Source of the DNA: Marinobacter sp. F4218
GTDB taxonomy: Bacteria; Pseudomonadota; Gammaproteobacteria; Pseudomonadales; Oleiphilaceae
Reading direction: 5' to 3'
Length of the DNA stretch: 64,000 nt
Assembly (NCBI RefSeq): GCF_019443085.1
Contig: NZ_JAHZIL010000003.1
Span: 2,356,001-2,420,000, forward strand
The notes under the pieces were generated by a model, which was given only the letters and a program-made list of their open reading frames with translations, made no database searches and was not told where the DNA came from. The translations under genes and the position numbers were made by a program. Of the stretch, positions 52,856 to 62,600 are shown piece after piece (the stretch's first letter is position 1; every line of letters begins with the position of its first letter).

Positions 52856-54931
52856 ATGACGTCACTGGATGACATTCCGGTCACCCAGCTCAAGGGAGTC
52901 GGCAACGCCCTGGCGGAAAAGCTCGCCAAACTGGGCATCGCCTCGCTGCAGGATCTGCTGTTTCACCTCCCTCACCGGTATGAAGACCGTACCCGGATCG
53001 TCCCGATGGGCAGTCTCCGGATCGGCGATGTGGCGGTTGCGGAAGGAGAGGTGATGAAGGCGGACCTGGTGATGGGCCGGCGTCGCAGCCTGCAGGTTAC
53101 CCTCAAGGACAGCAGCGGCTTTCTGGTCATGCGGTTCTTTCATTTCAACGCCGCCCAGAAAAACCAGCTCACGGAAGGAGCCCGGGTGCGCTGCTTTGGT
53201 GAAGTGCGGCCCGGTCGTGCCGGCTACGAATTCTATCACCCCGAATATCAGGTCAATCCCCCACCTATGCCCGCTGAGGGGCAAGCCACCCTGACACCGG
53301 TGTATCCCCTCACCGAGGGCATTCAGCAACCCCGGGTGCGTGGACTCTGCCGGCAGGCGCTGGCTTACCTCCAGCGTTTTCCGATCCGGGACTGGCTGCC
53401 TCCATCTTTACTGGCAGACTACCAGTTGCCCGGAATCACTGAGGCCGTCCAACTGGTGCACTCGCCCCCGGCAGACGCGCCGGTCCACCTGCTGATGGAA
53501 GGTCGCCATCCGGCCCAGCAACGACTGGTCATGGAGGAATTGCTGGCCCATCAGCTCAGTCTGTTGCAGGTTCGGGAACAGATCCAGGCGCGGGAGGCTC
53601 TGCCCCTGTTGCCAACGGGTGATCTCTCCGACCGGTTCCTGGACTTGTTGCCGTTTCAGCTCACCGGTGCCCAGCGTCATGTAATGACGGATATCCGCCA
53701 GGATCTGAGCCAACCGCTGCCGATGCTGAGGCTGGTTCAGGGCGATGTTGGGTCTGGCAAAACCGTGGTTGCGGCACTGGCAGCCTTGCAAGCGATTGGC
53801 GCCGGTGCGCAGGTCGCGCTGATGGCTCCGACCGAGATACTGGCCGAGCAGCATTTCCAGAACTTTCACAGCTGGCTGGCGCCCCTGGGTATCAATCTGG
53901 CCTGGCTCTCTGGCAAGGTGAAGGGTAAGGCGCGCCAGCAGGCCCTGGAGTCCGTGCAGGCGGGCTCGGTTAGCGTGGTGATCGGTACTCACGCCCTGTT
54001 TCAGGACGATGTGGTGTTTGACCGCCTGGCATTGGTGATTGTCGACGAGCAGCACCGGTTTGGCGTTCACCAGCGCCTGGCGCTTCGTGAAAAAGGTGTT
54101 GGCGCCAGGCTTGCGCCTCACCAACTGATCATGACGGCGACCCCGATTCCGAGAACCCTGGCCATGAGCGCCTATGCCGACCTGGACACCTCGGTAATAG
54201 ATGAGCTGCCGCCCGGGCGGAAGCCGATTGAAACCATTGTCATCCCGGACAGCCGTCGGGAAGATGTGATCGAGCGGGTGCGCAATGCTTGCCGTGAGGG
54301 GCGGCAGGCCTATTGGGTCTGCACTCTGATCGAGGAGTCGGAAGCATTGCAGTGCCAGGCCGCAGAGGTCACGGCGCTGGAATTGTCGGAGCGTTTGCCA
54401 GACCTCAAAGTTGGCCTGGTCCATGGTCGTCTGAAGGCGGCAGAAAAGGCCGGGGTCATGGAACAGTTCAAGAACGGCGAGCTGGACCTTTTGGTGGCCA
54501 CCACGGTTATTGAGGTTGGGGTAGATGTTCCCAACGCGTCGCTGATCATCATTGAAAATCCGGAACGCCTGGGCCTGGCCCAGTTGCATCAGTTGCGGGG
54601 CAGGGTGGGACGAGGCGAAATGGCCAGCTTCTGTGTTCTGATGTACCACCCGCCCCTGTCCAGCAATGGCAAGGCCCGGTTGCAGGCGCTCAGGGATAGC
54701 CAGGATGGTTTCTTTATTGCCGAGAAAGACCTGGAGATTCGCGGGCCGGGTGAAGTGCTAGGTACTCGCCAGACTGGCATGATGCAGTTTCGACTCGCCG
54801 ATTTTGAGCGCGATAAGGGCTGGATTGAGCCGGTCCGAGAAATGGCCCCCCGGCTGATGCCGGACCGGGACGTGGTTCAAGCCCTTATACGCCGTTGGTT
54901 GGGTGAAAGAATTCGCTACGGTGATGTGTGA
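52856..54931 (+). CDS. recG: ATP-dependent DNA helicase RecG
   Basis: A 691-aa superfamily 2 helicase that remodels stalled forks and Holliday junctions. The N-terminal wedge/OB domain (about residues 1-230) binds branched DNA. The motor has Walker A GDVGSGKT near 298, the DEQH box VDEQHRFGVHQR near 398, motif III TATPIPRT near 425, and the C-terminal HGRLKAAEKAGVMEQFKNGE and RLGLAQLHQLRGRVGRG blocks. Length is as in E. coli RecG (693 aa). It is tightly coupled to oxyR. Confidence 0.96.
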   Translation: MTSLDDIPVTQLKGVGNALAEKLAKLGIASLQDLLFHLPHRYEDRTRIVPMGSLRIGDVAVAEGEVMKADLVMGRRRSLQVTLKDSSGFLVMRFFHFNAAQKNQLTEGARVRCFGEVRPGRAGYEFYHPEYQVNPPPMPAEGQATLTPVYPLTEGIQQPRVRGLCRQALAYLQRFPIRDWLPPSLLADYQLPGITEAVQLVHSPPADAPVHLLMEGRHPAQQRLVMEELLAHQLSLLQVREQIQAREALPLLPTGDLSDRFLDLLPFQLTGAQRHVMTDIRQDLSQPLPMLRLVQGDVGSGKTVVAALAALQAIGAGAQVALMAPTEILAEQHFQNFHSWLAPLGINLAWLSGKVKGKARQQALESVQAGSVSVVIGTHALFQDDVVFDRLALVIVDEQHRFGVHQRLALREKGVGARLAPHQLIMTATPIPRTLAMSAYADLDTSVIDELPPGRKPIETIVIPDSRREDVIERVRNACREGRQAYWVCTLIEESEALQCQAAEVTALELSERLPDLKVGLVHGRLKAAEKAGVMEQFKNGELDLLVATTVIEVGVDVPNASLIIIENPERLGLAQLHQLRGRVGRGEMASFCVLMYHPPLSSNGKARLQALRDSQDGFFIAEKDLEIRGPGEVLGTRQTGMMQFRLADFERDKGWIEPVREMAPRLMPDRDVVQALIRRWLGERIRYGDV

Positions 54932-55024
54932 GAATGCCCGTTGAGCTGTCGGGTTTGCCTATACTGACCCTGACCCTTCAAGGAAAGGCTGGAAGCCAGC
55001 CTGCAGCAAGAAATGGAGCAGACT

Positions 55025-56389
55025 ATGGAACTACCTGTCGCAGTCCAGCAAGCCCTTGGTGATTCGGTCTCAGGCGTGTCGCTGCGCAGTGCGTGCCAGG
55101 CAGACAAGGATCAACTACTGCGGATGGCGTTGCTGAGTGACGGGAGCGGCAACCTCCAGGTGATCTGTCGCAAAGACGATCTGATTGATCTTGAAGAACT
55201 GAACAAGCGGCTCGGGCGGGACTTCCGGGTCATGAAACGCCGTGAGCAGGTCCGTGTCCACGAGCGGGCAGGATTAACGACCCTGCCGGCCTTGCCCTCC
55301 CTGACGGGCTGGCCGACCGTCGTTGACAGCCGTGTTGATGCATTGCCCGCTGTGGCACTGGAGTTGGAAGAACAGAACCTGGCCATGGTGGTCCCCGCAA
55401 ACGAATTTCAGGCGCTGACGAGCGGTGCCGATCGGTTGGATTTTGCGGTGGATCCGGAGTCGATCGCAGTCAACCTGGACGATCACGGCCGGGATCGGGA
55501 TCAGTTGCAATGTGCTATCAAGAAGTTCACCGGCCTGCGCATTCAACAGCGTCTTGAAGACACGCTGGAACTGCCACCGCTTCCGGAAACCGCCCAGCGC
55601 ATCATCCACCTGCGGGTGAACCCCAATGCCGTAATGGGAGACCTCGTCGATATTGTCGAGAGTGATCCGAGTCTGGCGGCCCAGGTTGTCAGCTGGGCAT
55701 CGTCGTCGTTTTATGCGGCGGCAGGGCAGGTGCGATCCGTTCATGACGCGGTTTCCCGGGTGCTGGGCTTTGATCTGGTGATGAACCTGGCGATGGGCCT
55801 GTCTCTTGGCCGCGCCCTGAAAAAACCTCAGGATCACCCGGAGGGTTACGTTGATTACTGGCAGCAGGCGATCTGGCAGGCCCAGTCCGCAGGTATCCTT
55901 GCCAGCATGATGCCCCGCGGTGAACGACCATTATTAGGGCTTGCCTACCTCGGTGGCCTGCTGCACAACTTTGGTCATCTGGTATTGGCGCAGGTTTTTC
56001 CGCCCCATTTCAAGCTGGTCTGCCGGTCTCTCGAGGTTAATCCAGAGATCGACTCATCGGTTACTGAACACTATTTGCTGGGCATCACGCGGGAGCAGAT
56101 TGCGGCCCAGCTGATGGAAAACTGGGGCATGCCGGATGAGGTAATCATGGCAATTCGCTACCAGAAAAACCGGGCCTACAATGGCCCTTACAGTGTCTAC
56201 GCCAAGCTGCTCTGGCTGGGCCGCCAGCTGCTGACCGCCAGAGGCGTTGCCCTTGGTGCGGGGGAATCAGTCAGCCAGGCAGTGTACGATGAACTCGGGC
56301 TTGATCGTGAGCAGGTGGAGGCACAGTTCGATGAGCTGGTGAAGAGCAAAAGCAGCATCATGACCATGGCCGGAATGATGGGCCACTAA
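55025..56389 (+). CDS. YbaK-like deacylase domain fused to HDOD domain
   Basis: A 454-aa protein. The N-terminal 150 residues resemble a YbaK/ProX aminoacyl-tRNA deacylase fold (QQALGDSVSGVSLRSACQADKDQLLRMALL...VICRKDDLIDLEELNKRLGRDFRVMK), but the usual catalytic lysine context is not clear, so it may be degenerate. The HDOD domain (about residues 190-390) contains LPPLPETAQRIIHLRVNPNAVMGDLVDIVESDPSLAAQVVSWASSSFY and LGLAYLGGLLHNFGHLVL. HDOD proteins are regulatory, often in signalling. ATG choice: 55025 is six bases from GGAG, while 55013 has no clear site. The pair occurs in other marine gammaproteobacteria. Function unknown. Confidence 0.75.
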   Translation: MELPVAVQQALGDSVSGVSLRSACQADKDQLLRMALLSDGSGNLQVICRKDDLIDLEELNKRLGRDFRVMKRREQVRVHERAGLTTLPALPSLTGWPTVVDSRVDALPAVALELEEQNLAMVVPANEFQALTSGADRLDFAVDPESIAVNLDDHGRDRDQLQCAIKKFTGLRIQQRLEDTLELPPLPETAQRIIHLRVNPNAVMGDLVDIVESDPSLAAQVVSWASSSFYAAAGQVRSVHDAVSRVLGFDLVMNLAMGLSLGRALKKPQDHPEGYVDYWQQAIWQAQSAGILASMMPRGERPLLGLAYLGGLLHNFGHLVLAQVFPPHFKLVCRSLEVNPEIDSSVTEHYLLGITREQIAAQLMENWGMPDEVIMAIRYQKNRAYNGPYSVYAKLLWLGRQLLTARGVALGAGESVSQAVYDELGLDREQVEAQFDELVKSKSSIMTMAGMMGH

Positions 56390-56411
56390 ACGACCGCCTG
56401 AAACAGTTCCC

Positions 56412-56437
56412 CAAAAAAAGCCGGCCCTAAGGCCGGC
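56412..56437 (-). terminator. Terminator for leftward transcription after the DUF2489 region
   Basis: Stem GCCGGCC/GGCCGGC with loop CTAA (56421-56438), read leftward into a T7 run (56414-56420). No T-run on the right. Confidence 0.8.
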
Positions 56438-56560
56438 AAGCTCACCCGCTTGTTGCAGAGTCGTCCAAACTTTTCAGGAGAAAACAACGAAGGACTGTTG
56501 CCGTCGCAGATTTAGGCAACGCCCTGACTTCAATTTAGCCGAAGGAAGGGAAAAGAAAAG
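56412..56560 (-). ncRNA. Candidate small RNA or long 3' UTR between the HDOD and DUF2489 genes
   Basis: The 325-base gap 56390-56714 has no convincing gene but is AT-richer and holds, on the leftward strand, a stem GTTGCC/GGCAAC (56497-56520) followed 60 bases later by the terminator at 56412. A weak promoter (TTGACT near 56564) is poorly spaced. It could be an independent RNA of 100-150 nt or the processed end of the DUF2489 transcript. No GGA or AANAAN clusters of RsmY/CrcZ type were seen. Confidence 0.3.
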
Positions 56561-56714
56561 TCAATAGTTGCAGGCATCAAGGAATGAGTTTGCTGTCAAC
56601 TTTTCTGTCCTCTGGAAGCTTTTGATTTTCAGGACTAACCTGCACTGTTGACTGGCTTTTCGGTTACAAAAAGTTACAAAAAGACGGTCTGACCAGGTAA
56701 CGAGATAACTTTGC

Positions 56715-57179
56715 CTACCTGGCATCAAACTGATGATGCCGAATGGCGGTAGCCGCCCGCCGGATCTCGTCTGCGTGGACCTTTTCCACTTCAAACCGCT
56801 CCTTGTCCATCTTTTCGACGAAGCGAGTGTCGGTCGCCTGGCGGGCCCGATGGGTGGGCATGTGTTCCAGCTTTTCGTGCACTTCCTGGAAAACCCTGAA
56901 AGGTGTCTGTTCGAGCAGCTCGGGCGCAACATGATCCAGCAGGCCTTTTATACGGAGGCAGGCCTCGGAATACTCGACCTGCTCCGTTTCGACCGCCATC
57001 GCGATCACACGAATGCTGTCGATCATGTCTTCACGGCGCTTCTGCTGGAACGCCTCGGCTTTCAGCCGGCGCCGGCGGCCCTCGGAAAGGGTGCCAACCT
57101 GGCGCCGGATAAAGGCCAGCAGCAGAGTGATGGCAATCAGTCCTGCGATAATCAGGGTCCACTGCAGCCACGATGGCAT
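56715..57179 (-). CDS. DUF2489 domain-containing membrane-anchored protein
   Basis: A 154-aa protein with one N-terminal membrane segment (WLQWTLIIAGLIAITLLLAFI), then a cytoplasmic helical DUF2489 region (EAFQQKRREDMIDSIRVIAMAVETEQVEYSEACLRIKGLLDHVAPELL). Family members in Pseudomonas have the same size. Function is unknown. It is 20 bases after the molybdoenzyme stop on the same strand and may be co-transcribed, although this does not prove a joint role. Confidence 0.8.
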   Translation of the reverse strand: MPSWLQWTLIIAGLIAITLLLAFIRRQVGTLSEGRRRRLKAEAFQQKRREDMIDSIRVIAMAVETEQVEYSEACLRIKGLLDHVAPELLEQTPFRVFQEVHEKLEHMPTHRARQATDTRFVEKMDKERFEVEKVHADEIRRAATAIRHHQFDAR

Positions 57180-57199
57180 TCTGGTCTCCTCGTTTCGAT

Positions 57200-59494
57200 T
57201 CAGGCGCGTTTGCGTTGTCGTTCTGGACGCCAGACTTTGACAGTTACCGACTGCCCATTCAATACGGACGTACCGACCAGCGGATCAATCTGCTCGTCAC
57301 TGAGGACATCATTGATGCTCGCGCCGGCATGAGCGGCCGCAACCGATTGCCCTGTACCCTGGCGGTTGTGACCCCAGCCGTGAGGAATGGATACGACTCC
57401 GGGCATCAGGTCCTCCGTGATCTCCACCGGCAGCACAATCTTTCGGGTCTCGGCGGAAATTTCGGCGGAGTCCCCGGCCTGAAGGCCCAGCCGGCTGGCA
57501 TCCTTGGGGTGGATCATCAGCGTGCAGCGGTCCTTGCCTTTGACCAGGCGCTGGCTGTTGTGCATCCACGAATTGTTGCTGCGGACATGGCGCCGACCAA
57601 TCAGTACCAGCGTGTCGGTTGCCGGTTGGGCGAGGTGTTCGTGCAAACGGTCCAGGTCCTGAAGGTAGAGTCTCGGGGCGAGGTTGATCCGGCCATCCCG
57701 GGTGAACAGGCGGTCGGGCAATGACGGCTGCAGGGGGCCGAGATCCACACCGTTGGGGTTGTCTTTCAGCGCCGGCAGGGAGAGGCCCTTCGGCAGTGCC
57801 TGCCAGCGCCGGTTGAGCGGACTGAGATTTGCCAGGCCCCGGAGTGGGTGCCGCGTGGGCAGAACGTCCATCACCAGATCAATGGCCGGTTGAACCAACC
57901 CGCGAACACGACCTGCATCCGCGCCATAGGGCCCGGTTCGCAATAACAGGTCCAGGATCGGGTCCGGTCCGACCTGTTTGAAAGCCCGCCATCCGAGTTC
58001 CGAGCGCAGTGGGAGACGCCCGCCCTTGCGCCGTTTTTCCAGCCGATGCGCCAGCTCCAGCAGGATCTGCCAGTCATGGCGGCTGTCGGGACCGGCGTCG
58101 AACAGGGGCTCACTGTATTTGGCGAAATTTCGCACCGCGAACATGCTGAAGATCAGGTCGTAATGACTGCGCTCCAGCGCCGCCGTCGGAGGCAGAATGA
58201 CGTCCGCGTGGCGCGTCGTCTCATTCAGGTAGTAGTCCACGGAGACCATGAACTCGAGCCCGCTGAAGGCCTGTTCCAGGCGCTTGCCATTGGGGCTGGA
58301 CAGCACCGGGTTGCCGGCCACGGTCACAAAGGCACGGACCTGACCTTCGCCCGGGGTGAGGATTTCGTCCGCCATGGTGCTCGCCGGGTATTCCCCGGCA
58401 AACTCCGGCAGCCCTTTGACCCGGCTGTGGCGCTTGCCGAAATGGCCGTGTTGTCCCACCATGGCACCCAGTGTAACCAAGTCGATGGCGGGCTGGGTGA
58501 ACAGCATGGCACCCGGGGTATCCAGTTTGCCCGTCAGAATGTTCAAGCAGTAAGCGAGCCACGTGGCCACGCCGCCAAAGGCCTGAGTGCTGGTGCCCAT
58601 ACGGGTGTATAAGGCGGCCTTGGGCGTGGAGGCCAGCTGTCGGGCAAGGTTACGGATCTCGTCGGCGGCGATGCCCGAGTGTTGGCTCACGGCTTCCGGG
58701 GTGAATGCCAGGGACGCCAGTCGCAGGAGGTCGGCGTCTTTGACCAAGTGTTCGGCGGGCCCCAGGTTGACCAGATCCTCGGCAAACAGCGTGTGCACCA
58801 TGGCCATCAGCAGCAGGGCATCGCTGCCGGGCCGGATGAAATGGAACTGGTCTGCGAGCTTGGCGGTTTCGGTTCGCCGGGGGTCGACCACCACCAGTTT
58901 TCCGCCCCGGCCCTTCATTCGCTTTATCCGGCCGCGGAAGTCGGGAACCGTCATCAGGCTGCCGTTGGAGGCCATGGGGTTGGCGCCAATGCAGATGAAC
59001 AGATCGGTATTGTCGATATCCGGAATCGGGAAGAGTACCTGATGGCCGAACATCTCCAGGCTTGCCAGCATGTGAGGAAGCTGATCGTTGGATGTGGCCG
59101 AGAACCGGTTCTGGGTGCCGATGGCTCGCAAAAATGGCATGGTCGCCACGAGAGAGCCGTGATTGTGGACATTCGGGTTACCCAGGTAGACACCCACACT
59201 GTTCCGACCGTGTTCCTTTCGGGTCTGATGCAGCTTGTCCGCCACCAAGTCGAATGCCTCGTCCCACTCCATCTCCTGCCAGCCATTGTCGGTGCGCCGA
59301 ACGGGCTTTCGCAGCCGGTCAGCGTCCTCATGGAGATCCTTTAGGGCCACGGCTTTCGGGCAGATGTGTCCCTGGCTCAACGGGTCTTCTTCGTCACCCT
59401 TGATAGACGCGATGTGTCCATCCTTCATTTCTATCGCAACGCCACACATGGCTTCGCAAAGATGGCAGGTGCGGTAGTGAGTTCCGTTTTCCAT
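57200..59494 (-). CDS. Molybdopterin-dependent oxidoreductase (formate dehydrogenase/nitrate reductase superfamily)
   Basis: A 764-aa DMSO reductase-family enzyme. The N-terminal 4Fe-4S ligands are Cys10, Cys13, Cys17 and Cys45 (CHLCEAMC and GHICPKA). The molybdopterin domains follow, with ICIGANPMASNGSLM near 205, VVDPRRTETAKLADQFHFIRPGSDALLLMAMV near 245-275, and the C-terminal cofactor-binding domain HVRSNNSWMHNSQRLVKG. Where formate dehydrogenases have Cys or Sec as metal ligand, this protein reads SATSNDQLPHMLASLEMFG, so the ligand is probably not cysteine. No small subunit or membrane partner lies next to it. The frame extends to 59641, but the ATG at 59494 has AGGAG upstream. Substrate unknown. 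Confidence 0.85.
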   Translation of the reverse strand: MENGTHYRTCHLCEAMCGVAIEMKDGHIASIKGDEEDPLSQGHICPKAVALKDLHEDADRLRKPVRRTDNGWQEMEWDEAFDLVADKLHQTRKEHGRNSVGVYLGNPNVHNHGSLVATMPFLRAIGTQNRFSATSNDQLPHMLASLEMFGHQVLFPIPDIDNTDLFICIGANPMASNGSLMTVPDFRGRIKRMKGRGGKLVVVDPRRTETAKLADQFHFIRPGSDALLLMAMVHTLFAEDLVNLGPAEHLVKDADLLRLASLAFTPEAVSQHSGIAADEIRNLARQLASTPKAALYTRMGTSTQAFGGVATWLAYCLNILTGKLDTPGAMLFTQPAIDLVTLGAMVGQHGHFGKRHSRVKGLPEFAGEYPASTMADEILTPGEGQVRAFVTVAGNPVLSSPNGKRLEQAFSGLEFMVSVDYYLNETTRHADVILPPTAALERSHYDLIFSMFAVRNFAKYSEPLFDAGPDSRHDWQILLELAHRLEKRRKGGRLPLRSELGWRAFKQVGPDPILDLLLRTGPYGADAGRVRGLVQPAIDLVMDVLPTRHPLRGLANLSPLNRRWQALPKGLSLPALKDNPNGVDLGPLQPSLPDRLFTRDGRINLAPRLYLQDLDRLHEHLAQPATDTLVLIGRRHVRSNNSWMHNSQRLVKGKDRCTLMIHPKDASRLGLQAGDSAEISAETRKIVLPVEITEDLMPGVVSIPHGWGHNRQGTGQSVAAAHAGASINDVLSDEQIDPLVGTSVLNGQSVTVKVWRPERQRKRA

Positions 59495-59603
59495 GGATGC
59501 TCTCTCCTGGCAGGTTATTGTTGTGAATGAGGCAGTTTCATTGTGCAACCAGATTAGCAGGAAAGCACAGGGATGGGAAAAGGTCCCCAGGCCACTTCGG
59601 ACA

Positions 59604-59627
59604 CAAAAAAGGCCAGCTGTGTAGGCT
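59604..59627 (-). terminator. Terminator after aupB
   Basis: Seven-base stem GGCCAGC/GCTGGCC with a seven-base loop. Leftward it is followed by T6. Confidence 0.8.
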
Positions 59628-59651
59628 GGCCTGAAAGGCACGGGCCTGAGG

Positions 59652-62600
59652 TTATTGCTGTGCCGGAATTTCCTTAATAGGGTTGGAGATGAAATTGAGA
59701 TAAGTCCCTAAAGCAGGGATTCTCAGTGGAATTTTTACGTCAACGAAGCCGAATGACGTTGCATTGACGATGATATCTTCCTGCACTACGTTGCGCTGCT
59801 CGATTTGCATGCGTCCATCGTCGAAGAAGGTAATAGGCCCTTCGAGCTTTAGGGTGAGGGGCTTGCTGTATACGTCGTGGCTGTCGACGCCACTCAGTTC
59901 TGGCGCGTCCAAGGTCAGGTTTGCCTCGGTTTTAAAAACGGGGCCGCCATTTGCACCCTCCACGATGACCCCCTCGACCAATCCGAGTGGATTATCATCC
60001 GTTGGTTCGCCATAGGTCATACGCAGGATTTGTGTGCCGGTATCAGAAGTGATGTCGCTTCCCAGCAGAAGGTTGGCACTTACAATCACTCTGGCTGAAG
60101 AGGTAGCGAGCAAAGTCGGATATAACAATACCCTGACCCCAATTGTGTTCCCAGAATCGTCAAGAGCAGGGCCGATAACCTCTGTATCCAGTCCATAGGT
60201 TTGGTAGATGAACTTCTCGGTTGGGCAGTCCGCCCCGTCGGGTGAGCAACCAACCCTGGCTGGACCTTGAGAGCTTTCCCCATTCACGATGGTCAACTTG
60301 CTGGAATTGGCCGAAGGTAAAAAGCCGCCGTTACCGTCCGTTTCATGGTCAAACGGCTCCAGGCAACCTTCATTTTGCGGTGAATCGCAATCAACCATGT
60401 AGTTCGAGTTGGTGTCCCGAATTGGTAGGTTCCGCAAAGGGGTAAATACGCTATCCAATGCCGTTGACCCAGTAAAATAGATTGACAGGTCAGGGCCGCC
60501 AAAATCACTTGGTGCGACTAGTAAGTCAGTTTGAAGCGGGCGGTTTTCTTCGGAGCAAATAAATGAACCTGATGAACAGTCGCCGTCGACTTCTGAGCGC
60601 ATTGTATAGCGATAGGTTTCGCCAATTTCCCAAGGCTGATCCGGGTAAAAGCGTACGTGCTGGTTGTTCTTCTCTAGGCGTCCGGAAAGAATTGTTTCGG
60701 ACCCGACTGGCCCGGGAGCCGAAGTGTCAGCAATTTTTTCGACCACAAAGGATTGGGGGTTGATCGAGGCCAGATCCATGGATTGAGAGAATTTCACTAC
60801 AATTGGGCGATCCCGGGGCATCGTCATAACAGGGATCTGGTCTCGAACAGTGTCGCCTGGTGCGTCATCGATGCAGTTTCCATGTTCGCCGTTTGCGATG
60901 TCCAGATTTTCGGTGACGCACGGAAAACCGGGATAGGTCGTCAGCGCAATCGGTGAGGGGAACGCGGCTTCCTGGCCGTCACGGATAGCGGGTAGTGAGA
61001 ACGTCAGAGTCTGTTCGGTTGCACCGTTTCCAGCGAGATCAGTCAGCTCGGAATTGATTAGAAGACTGTAATCAACCCCATGCTTCAGTCCTCCCTCTGG
61101 GTTTATCGTGACCGTCGTACCGTCCACACGTGTCTTAAAAGGCACCGTCGAGTTTTCTTCGAAGAGCGTAAACGCTGCGATTGACGTTTCGCCATCCAGC
61201 GGCTCGTCAAAGTTCAGAATCACCGGGTCGCCAGGCCGCTGCATGGACTGGCGCGTGGCCGGAATGGCATCGGTGGGGCCGGGCATCCAGCTGACCAGTT
61301 GCGGGCTGGTGGTGTCCGGGGTCCAGAGCTGCTCCGCATCCAGAACCGAATTGGCGTCCGTCGCCGCTTCGATCTGAAAGGCGATGGTGGAATCGGTGTA
61401 CTCCTGGCCCAACAGCTCCGGCTCAACGACGCCAATAGCGTCAATGGTCAGTACGCCGTCCTTGACCAGGGCAATACCGCTGAGTTCGACACCGAGCAGA
61501 TCCTGGGAGAGGGAGGCATTCGGTTGCGCCTCTTCCGTGTTCATGGCCACATCCATAAACAGCTTCACATGGCGTGGCGCACTCAGGTCATCGGTATAGG
61601 GGTTGGGGGACAGATAGCCAGTCGCATCGGACAGCATGGTGACGTTGATGTCGCCAGTGGATTGTGGCTGTCCGGTGCCGGCGTCCAGAACGGGCACGCT
61701 GCCATTGATTCTCACGTCCAGGCTGCTGCTGGTCAGGACGCTGCCCTTGGGGACCCGAAGCGGCAAGGGTTCATCCGCCGAGAATGAGGGGGCGTAGGCA
61801 AGTTCCGCGAACAGACCGCCGGTTTGCTGTGACGGGCCCGCCACGCCCTGCAAAACAGAGTTCAGGGTGATCCCGTTGATGATCTGGCCGTTTAGTACGG
61901 ACTTCTGGGCCCCGGATTCGTCGGCCCCTGCCAGTAATCCGGAATCGATCACTTCCTGGAACAGGACGACGGTCGGCCCGGTTTCACGGGGGACAAACGC
62001 CTGGGTGAAGTCCAGTGTGCCGGCCCCGGTCTGGCTTGGCAGCCCCTGAATCCGGAGGGTATAGGTTTCACCGGCGGTCAGCGCATCGTCTTTGGTGCCG
62101 CAAAGTTCCTTTGCCCCAACCGTGCATGGATCGACCGTGATGCGGCGGCCATCAATCAGGACTGTGGTCGGTACGGTCTCGCCCTCGCCATTCTCCAATG
62201 TGATCTGGCCGCCCATTGCTCGCCATTCCGGATGCACCGGTTGGGTCAGCGTGAGCCGGAATGTCGAGAAGTTCATGGGCTTGAACTGATCGTTGGGGGA
62301 GGGAATCAGTTCAGCAACGCCAAACTCACCACTCAGGCTGTCCAGGTCCGCGATGCCGGTGAAACCGCCCCGGGTGGAGAACTGTATGCCGTCGGGGCCC
62401 TGGGCGTTCGGGGTACTGACTTCCCGGGCGCCTTCGGCGAGCAGTGGGTCAGTGAAGGTTACCGAGTAGTCGGTGCCTGTCGTCAGTTCGCTGGTCGGCG
62501 TCAGTTTGAGGCTCCGGCCGCCATCCACCTTGGTGACAGTAAAGGCAACGGGGGTGCTGCCGTCCGTCACCAGAATCTTTTGTTGCAGGTCTGCTTCCTC

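Noticed and set aside
53408..54649. 413-codon antisense frame inside recG
   Set aside because: RecG motifs on the other strand are complete. This is a shadow.
56561..56932. 123-codon leftward frame in the DUF2489 region
   Set aside because: It overlaps the DUF2489 gene in another frame and its non-overlapping part has no recognisable protein signal.
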